Assembly: GCA_028342535.1 (NCBI GenBank)
Contig: JAOLWQ010000007.1
Location: forward strand, 1-50,119
DNA length: 50,119 bases
Direction: 5' to 3'
DNA from: Methylophilaceae bacterium
GTDB taxonomy: Bacteria; Pseudomonadota; Gammaproteobacteria; Burkholderiales; Methylophilaceae
Below, piece by piece: positions 45,669 to 50,119 of this stretch. Position 1 is the first letter of the stretch. Each line of letters begins with the position of its first letter. A program made the translations under genes and the position numbers. The notes under the pieces were generated by a model, which ran no database searches, was not told the origin of the DNA, and was given only the letters and a program-made list of their open reading frames with translations.

Positions 45669-47066
45669 ATGAAAAATAAGATTTTAATTGGGTTTATTAC
45701 ATCTTTGATGGTTTCATATTCAGGCGCGGTGAATTCTGATACAACTGAAGACCTTATAAATGCTTTGATTGTAAAAGGTGTCTTAACTGAACAAGAAGGT
45801 AATCTTTTAGCTATGCAAGCAAAGGCTGAAAAAAAGAATAATGGTAAAGTTAAGTTTAAAAAAGGTGGTGGTTTGTCATTTGAAAGCGGGGATGGTGAAA
45901 GTAATTTAAAAATTGCTGGAAGAATTCAGCTTGATTATCGTGATTTTGATACTGGTAATGGTTCTGATGCAAATAGTAAAGCTTCTGATGGCTTTGACAT
46001 TAGGAGAGCTTATCTTGGTGTGGCAGGCACAGCCAATAAATATTATGGATATAAATTTGTTGGATCTTTTGGGTCAAGCACTAAATTGGATGAGGGGTAT
46101 CTAGAATTTAAACACATAAAAAAAGCTAAATTAAGAATGGGTCAATTTAAAATGCCTATGAGCTTAGAGGAAAGAACTAGCTCACGTTTTTTAAATTTTA
46201 CAGAGCGTTCATATGTTAACAATGCTTCTATTACTGCAGGTAAAGAAGTGGGAATGATGATTCATGGAACACCGTCCAAAGGTATTAATTATGCTTTTGC
46301 AATCCTGAACGGTTATGGACAAAATATAGATATGGTTGATGATAGAAATGATGGTCTAGAATGGATGATTCATGTCGATACTGATTTAGCTAAAAGAAAT
46401 AAATGGAAAGACCAAATAGTCCATCTAGGCGCAAGTTACTCTCATCAAAATGACATGCTTCTAACTTCCACAGCATCATCTCAACAAACGTTAGGCAAAG
46501 GTCAAGAATTTTTCAAAACTAAATTAAGTGGAACAGCCACTGATGTTTCTAGGTCTAGATACGGGTTAGAGTTAGCTTTAGCAAAAGGCAACAAAAAATT
46601 CCAATCTGAATATGCTAACGCTTCATGGGATACTAGCCTAGGAGGGAGTCAGGATATCAGTGCTTTTTATGCTGATGTAGGGATTTTGTTGACTGGTGAA
46701 TCTTACTCAAAATCCTATAAGTCAAAATCTGCTGGAGGTAAGTTTGATCGAATTAAGCCTAATAGAAATTTTAATCAAAAAACTATGAGTGGCGGTGCGT
46801 GGGAACTAGTAGCTGGTTATTCAAAATTTGATGCTTCAGACATTACATCATCAACTGCGGGTATGCAGCTTAACAGCTCTACAGCAAATACTAATGAAGC
46901 AGATACATATAGGTTGGGACTGAAATTTATTCCAGACCCAAATACAAGAATTATGCTTAGTTATGTAAATACTGATTTTGATGGCGAGAATAAAGAAATA
47001 GCAGTATCAGGAGCGACGATGGATGATGAGAGAGCTATTAATATAAGAATGCAATATGACTTTTAG
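45669..47066 (+). CDS. Phosphate-selective-type outer membrane porin (OprP/OprO family)
   Basis: Outer membrane beta-barrel of 465 residues from the ATG at 45669, which has GGAG 7 nt upstream (a TTG at 45666 is in frame). The signal peptide ends near SGAVNS. A short helical segment ALIVKGVLTEQEGNLLAMQAKA precedes the barrel, as in OprP/OprO proteins. The barrel begins LKIAGRIQLDYRDFD and has FDIRRAYLGVAG, LRMGQFKMPMSLEERTSSR, and ends in an amphipathic strand with C-terminal Phe (RMQYDF). A Pho box upstream suggests phosphate-starvation control and fits phosphate or polyphosphate uptake together with PstSCAB. Substrate is inferred; not shown by sequence alone. Confidence 0.88.
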   Translation: MKNKILIGFITSLMVSYSGAVNSDTTEDLINALIVKGVLTEQEGNLLAMQAKAEKKNNGKVKFKKGGGLSFESGDGESNLKIAGRIQLDYRDFDTGNGSDANSKASDGFDIRRAYLGVAGTANKYYGYKFVGSFGSSTKLDEGYLEFKHIKKAKLRMGQFKMPMSLEERTSSRFLNFTERSYVNNASITAGKEVGMMIHGTPSKGINYAFAILNGYGQNIDMVDDRNDGLEWMIHVDTDLAKRNKWKDQIVHLGASYSHQNDMLLTSTASSQQTLGKGQEFFKTKLSGTATDVSRSRYGLELALAKGNKKFQSEYANASWDTSLGGSQDISAFYADVGILLTGESYSKSYKSKSAGGKFDRIKPNRNFNQKTMSGGAWELVAGYSKFDASDITSSTAGMQLNSSTANTNEADTYRLGLKFIPDPNTRIMLSYVNTDFDGENKEIAVSGATMDDERAINIRMQYDF

Positions 47067-47103
47067 GCACTAAGCAGAAATAGAAAAGTACTACTCCTTA
47101 GTT

Positions 47104-47137
47104 AAAAAGGTCTAATCTTTGGATTAGCTCTTTTTTT
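47104..47137. terminator. Bidirectional terminator between porin and fdx
   Basis: CTAATC at 47112-47117 pairs with GATTAG at 47122-47127 around TTTG, and the stem extends through a mismatch into A-runs at 47104-47108 and T-runs at 47131-47135. Seven T residues follow on the plus strand and five on the minus strand. It serves the convergent porin (plus) and fdx (minus) genes. Confidence 0.75.
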
Positions 47138-47471
47138 AACCTTCGCTCGCTAGATTGATTGTATATTTGGGAATCTCAATTGTAAGGTCTTCATCTTTTA
47201 CTATAGATTGGCAGGATAATCTAGATTGTGGGCATAACCCCCAAGCCTTATCAAGCATATCGTCTTCATCTTCTTCAGAAGGTTGTAGTGACTCAAGCCC
47301 TTCTTTAATAACTACATGGCATGTTGTGCATGCGCATACTTTTTCACATGCATGTTCGATATGAATATGATTTTTTAATAATGAGTCGCATATGGAATCG
47401 CCAGATTTAGCCTCTATAATATCTCCATCCGGGCATATTTCATGATGAGGTAAGATAATTATTTTTGGCAT
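47136..47471 (-). CDS. fdx: Fdx, ISC-type [2Fe-2S] ferredoxin
   Basis: Electron donor for iron-sulfur cluster assembly. From the ATG at 47471 it has 111 residues; the longer frame back to 47564 would overlap hscA and lacks homology. The cluster cysteines follow the CX5CX2C...C plan in HACEKVCACTTCH and LCPQSRLSCQ; one further Cys lies in the loop. The acidic SEEDEDDMLDKAWGL segment is typical of ISC ferredoxins. It starts 2 nt after the hscA stop and closes the visible iscA-hscB-hscA-fdx run, with a terminator after it; no iscX follows. Confidence 0.95.
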   Translation of the reverse strand: MPKIIILPHHEICPDGDIIEAKSGDSICDSLLKNHIHIEHACEKVCACTTCHVVIKEGLESLQPSEEDEDDMLDKAWGLCPQSRLSCQSIVKDEDLTIEIPKYTINLASEG

Positions 47472-47472
47472 T

Positions 47473-49329
47473 TTAAAGTTCCAGTGAGTTAATTGATTTA
47501 CCAGTGAGTGCCTTATGGATAGATCTATCCATACGCTTAGCTGCAAATGACTGGCTATTTTCATTGAGTTGTTTAGTTAATTCTTCTATATGATTCCTGT
47601 CAGAAGATTCAAGAGACTTCTTTAATTTGCCTAATGTTTCCTGTAATAAATTTAGCTCTTTTTCTTTTAATAAGTCAGAGTCTTCGTTTATCGCATTTTT
47701 GATCATTTCAAGAAGTTGTGAGCCTTCTATTTTTACCTCAGATAAGGCTCTCGATTCTTTATCTTCATTGGCAAGATTAAATGAATCTTCTAACATTTTT
47801 TTAATTTTTTCATCAGATAAACCATAGGAAGGTTTAACTTCAATCTTTGATTGGATCCCAGTTGATTGCTCTTTTGCGCTTACAGAGAGAAGCCCATCAG
47901 CATCTACTTGGAAAGTTACTAGAATTTTTGCTGCTCCAGCAACCAGCGGAGGAATTCCTTTAAGTGTAAATTTTGCTAGCGACCTACAATCTTTAACTAA
48001 ATCTCGTTCTCCTTGAACAACGTGAATGATCATAGCTGTTTGACCATCTTTGTAAGTAGTAAATTCTTGACCCAAAGATACAGGTAAAGTTGAATTACGT
48101 GGGATAATTCTTTCTACAATCTCCCCCATAGTTTCAATTCCTAAAGATAAAGGAATGACGTCAAGGAGAAGAAGGTTGTCGTTAGTATTGCCAGCTAAAA
48201 TATTTGCTTGTTGCGCTGCACCTAAGGCAACAACTTCGTCTGGGTTAAGGTTGTTAAGAAGAGGCTGCTTAAAGAACTCTTTTACTGCATTTTGAATACA
48301 TGGCATTCTAGTAGAGCCGCCAACCATTACAACTCCTTGAATTTGAGAAACGCTTAATTCAGCATCGCGCAGTGCGTGAAGAGTTGAGCTAATTGTTTTT
48401 TTTGTAAGTTCTTTGGTAATCTTTTCAAATTCTTGTTGGCTTAATTCACATTGAATATTAATTTTTTCATCAATGGCCTCGTTAATTTTAATTGAATCTT
48501 TATTGGTGAGTGCTTCTTTTATTTCTCTAGATAGAGCAAATAATTTTTGTTTGATTTTGGAGTCAGCTACATTTATTTTATTACTCTTACAAAGCCATTC
48601 AAAAACTACCTGATCGTAGTCATCCCCGCCAAGATTTGCATCACCATGAGTAGCTTGAACTTCAAATATTCCTTTGGATAAATTTAATATTGAAACATCG
48701 AATGTACCACCACCTAGATCAAAAATAACAAAATTTCCTTCTTTATTTTGATCTAATCCATAAGCAACTGCTGCAGCTGTAGGCTCATTAATCAATCGAA
48801 GCACATTAATACCTGCAAGCTTTGCGGAATCTTTAGTTGCTTGTCTTTGGGCATCATCAAAATAAGCTGGAACTGTGATCACTGCACCATACAATTCATT
48901 ACCAAGACTTTCTTCCGCTGTTTCTTTAAGTTTTTTTAATATATCAGATGATACTTCAATAGGATTTTTAATACCTTGATCAGTTTGGATTCCAATTACA
49001 CCATCGTCATCTTTCAAATCCAGAGAATAAAATTTTGTATCAATATCAGATAAATTTTTACCTATTAAGCGCTTAACTGAGGAAATAGTATTTTTGGGAT
49101 CTTCAATTTGTAGATTTTTTGCTTCACTACCAACTATAGGATTACTTGATGAGTAATGAACTACTGAAGGTAATAAATGTTCTTCATTTCCTTGCTCTAA
49201 GATGCTAACTTCCCCACTCACGACTGATGCAATAAGAGAGTTGGTAGTACCAAGATCTATACCTACGGCAAGACGATGCTCATGAGGCATTGTGCTTTTT
49301 CCTGGTTCAGAAATTTGAAGAAGCGCCAT
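47473..49329 (-). CDS. hscA: HscA, Hsp70-type chaperone for Fe-S cluster transfer
   Basis: Specialised DnaK relative that helps release clusters from IscU. It has 618 residues. It begins [20 protein letters not shown], has [13 protein letters not shown], the linker [18 protein letters not shown] and the substrate-binding domain; it lacks the acidic C-terminal tail of DnaK. The ATG overlaps the last base of the hscB stop (TAATG). Compared with dnaK in this window it is a clear paralogue with a separate role. Confidence 0.97.
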   Translation of the reverse strand: MALLQISEPGKSTMPHEHRLAVGIDLGTTNSLIASVVSGEVSILEQGNEEHLLPSVVHYSSSNPIVGSEAKNLQIEDPKNTISSVKRLIGKNLSDIDTKFYSLDLKDDDGVIGIQTDQGIKNPIEVSSDILKKLKETAEESLGNELYGAVITVPAYFDDAQRQATKDSAKLAGINVLRLINEPTAAAVAYGLDQNKEGNFVIFDLGGGTFDVSILNLSKGIFEVQATHGDANLGGDDYDQVVFEWLCKSNKINVADSKIKQKLFALSREIKEALTNKDSIKINEAIDEKINIQCELSQQEFEKITKELTKKTISSTLHALRDAELSVSQIQGVVMVGGSTRMPCIQNAVKEFFKQPLLNNLNPDEVVALGAAQQANILAGNTNDNLLLLDVIPLSLGIETMGEIVERIIPRNSTLPVSLGQEFTTYKDGQTAMIIHVVQGERDLVKDCRSLAKFTLKGIPPLVAGAAKILVTFQVDADGLLSVSAKEQSTGIQSKIEVKPSYGLSDEKIKKMLEDSFNLANEDKESRALSEVKIEGSQLLEMIKNAINEDSDLLKEKELNLLQETLGKLKKSLESSDRNHIEELTKQLNENSQSFAAKRMDRSIHKALTGKSINSLEL

Positions 49330-49841
49330 TATTTTGTCTCGATTAAGTTAATTTGTTGAATAATTTTATCATTCAATTTATCAATAAATTGTATTTCATT
49401 TAAAATTCCTAGAGCACCATCCCAATTTTTATCTTTATCACATACTCTTTCTAAGCTGCTTAAATTTTTTTTATATTCACCATCAATTAGAAGTCTAAAT
49501 TTTTCCAGCTCACTTTTTTGCTCTAAGATTGACTCTAGATGCTCCTCCCATTCCATTTGTTGCATTAAAAAACTTGGGGGTAAAGTCGAATTGTTTTCTT
49601 CAGAATTTAAATTTATTTTAATCAAATATCTAGCTCTTTTTATTGGATTCTTAAGTGTTTGGTACGCATCATTAACTTCTGTAGATTTTATTAATGATTG
49701 ATTTTTTTCAATTTGGCTCGCTGATACAAATTTATCAGGATGAATTTCTGCTTGAATTATTCGGTAAGATTTTTGTAGCCTATTAAGATCAATATTAAAT
49801 TGCATAGGAAAATTAAATATTTCAAAATAATTTTTTGTCAA
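49329..49841 (-). CDS. hscB: HscB, J-domain co-chaperone of HscA
   Basis: J-domain protein that brings IscU to HscA. It has 170 residues. The N-terminal J domain begins [19 protein letters not shown] and has the HPD motif in [13 protein letters not shown] near residue 35; [27 protein letters not shown] is typical of HscB. The C-terminal helical bundle has [12 protein letters not shown]. The start is TTG overlapping the iscA stop (TTGA), so expression is coupled to iscA. Confidence 0.95.
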   Translation of the reverse strand: MTKNYFEIFNFPMQFNIDLNRLQKSYRIIQAEIHPDKFVSASQIEKNQSLIKSTEVNDAYQTLKNPIKRARYLIKINLNSEENNSTLPPSFLMQQMEWEEHLESILEQKSELEKFRLLIDGEYKKNLSSLERVCDKDKNWDGALGILNEIQFIDKLNDKIIQQINLIETK

Positions 49842-50119
49842 ACCGTAAAACTCTCTCCACAGCCACAGCTATCTTTAACATTAGGATTGTTAAATTGAAA
49901 TCCTTCATTTAGGCCTTCCCTTGTAAAATCTAACTCTGTCCCATCAATATAAATGAGGCTTTTAGGGTCGACTAAGATTTTAATTCCATGACTTTCATAT
50001 ATTTTATCTTCTGGTAAAGCATCGTCTACGAACTCTAACGTATATGCCATTCCAGAACAGCCAGTAGTTTTAACTCCTAACTTCAAGCCAATACCTTTAC
50101 CTCTTGATTTAAGATATTT
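49838..50119 (-). CDS. iscA: IscA, Fe-S cluster assembly A-type carrier (5' end beyond window)
   Basis: A-type carrier of iron or Fe-S clusters. The frame is open to the window edge: 93 codons plus stop are visible, of about 107 expected, so only the N-terminal few residues are missing. The visible part reads [29 protein letters not shown] (in two conserved blocks), with cluster cysteines at GCSG and at CGCGESF near the C terminus. Internal TTG codons should not be taken as starts. iscU, iscS and iscR are expected just beyond the right edge. Confidence 0.94.
   Translation of the reverse strand, partial: KYLKSRGKGIGLKLGVKTTGCSGMAYTLEFVDDALPEDKIYESHGIKILVDPKSLIYIDGTELDFTREGLNEGFQFNNPNVKDSCGCGESFTV

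Noticed and set aside
47472-47564. Longer N terminus for fdx
   Set aside because: It would lie inside hscA, has no ferredoxin similarity, and the ATG at 47471 gives the usual ferredoxin start.
1-50119. Search for a defence, secretion, toxin-antitoxin or mobile system
   Set aside because: Nearly every gene is a recognisable housekeeping gene in a conserved order; no integrase, transposase, nuclease cassette, tRNA or rRNA gene was seen.

Overview
The window is a gene-dense, AT-rich stretch of bacterial core chromosome with about 47 protein genes. Most intergenic gaps are below 100 bp, many adjacent genes overlap by 1-20 bp, and I see no tRNA, rRNA, CRISPR array, insertion sequence or prophage. 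Gene content and order (rpoH-DUF971-ubiE-ubiJ-ubiB; carAB-greA-DUF4149-yhbY-rlmE-ftsH-folP-glmM-pst; fur-bamE-dapB) point to a betaproteobacterium. The low G+C, tight packing and frequent TTG/GTG starts fit a streamlined planktonic lineage such as the OM43/Methylophilales group. That placement is inference from gene content, not a database match.

Layout. 1-3.1 kb (minus): ubiquinone genes ubiB (cut by the window edge), ubiJ, ubiE and a DUF971 gene. 3.2-6.8 kb (minus): heat-shock sigma factor rpoH, then ftsX, ftsE, ftsY. 6.9-11.6 kb (plus): a pair of secreted M16 peptidase-like proteins, rsmD, coaD, a 2OG-Fe(II)-oxygenase-like protein and gloA. 11.6-15.3 kb (minus): grpE-dnaK-dnaJ. 15.4-18.6 kb (plus): Entner-Doudoroff enzymes edd and eda, and a HAD phosphatase. 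18.6-23.2 kb (minus): hldE and hldD (LPS heptose), hemH and hrcA. 23.3-25.8 kb (plus): nadK and recN; then fur (minus). 26.3-33.2 kb (plus): bamE, dapB, carA, carB, greA and a DUF4149 membrane protein; yhbY (minus). 33.5-38.3 kb (plus): rlmE, ftsH, folP, glmM. 38.3-42.1 kb (minus): pstS-pstC-pstA-pstB. 42.3-47.1 kb (plus): prfB (with a programmed frameshift), lysS, a beta-carbonic anhydrase and a phosphate-selective-type porin. 47.1-50.1 kb (minus): iscA (cut), hscB, hscA, fdx.

Three regulatory circuits can be read from the DNA. (1) Heat shock: a CIRCE-like inverted repeat, the binding site of HrcA, spans the -35 to -10 of the likely rpoH promoter, and hrcA lies 18 kb away. Sigma32-type promoters precede grpE and dnaK. 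This suggests HrcA represses rpoH and RpoH drives the DnaK machine. (2) Phosphate: Pho boxes precede pstS and the porin, joining outer-membrane entry to ABC import. (3) Carbamoyl phosphate: the carAB leader holds a short peptide ORF ending inside a terminator-like hairpin, which looks like translation-coupled attenuation.

I found no convincing undescribed multi-gene system. The most novel-looking items are the CIRCE-rpoH wiring, the carAB leader and the oxygenase-like gene at 10.6 kb.
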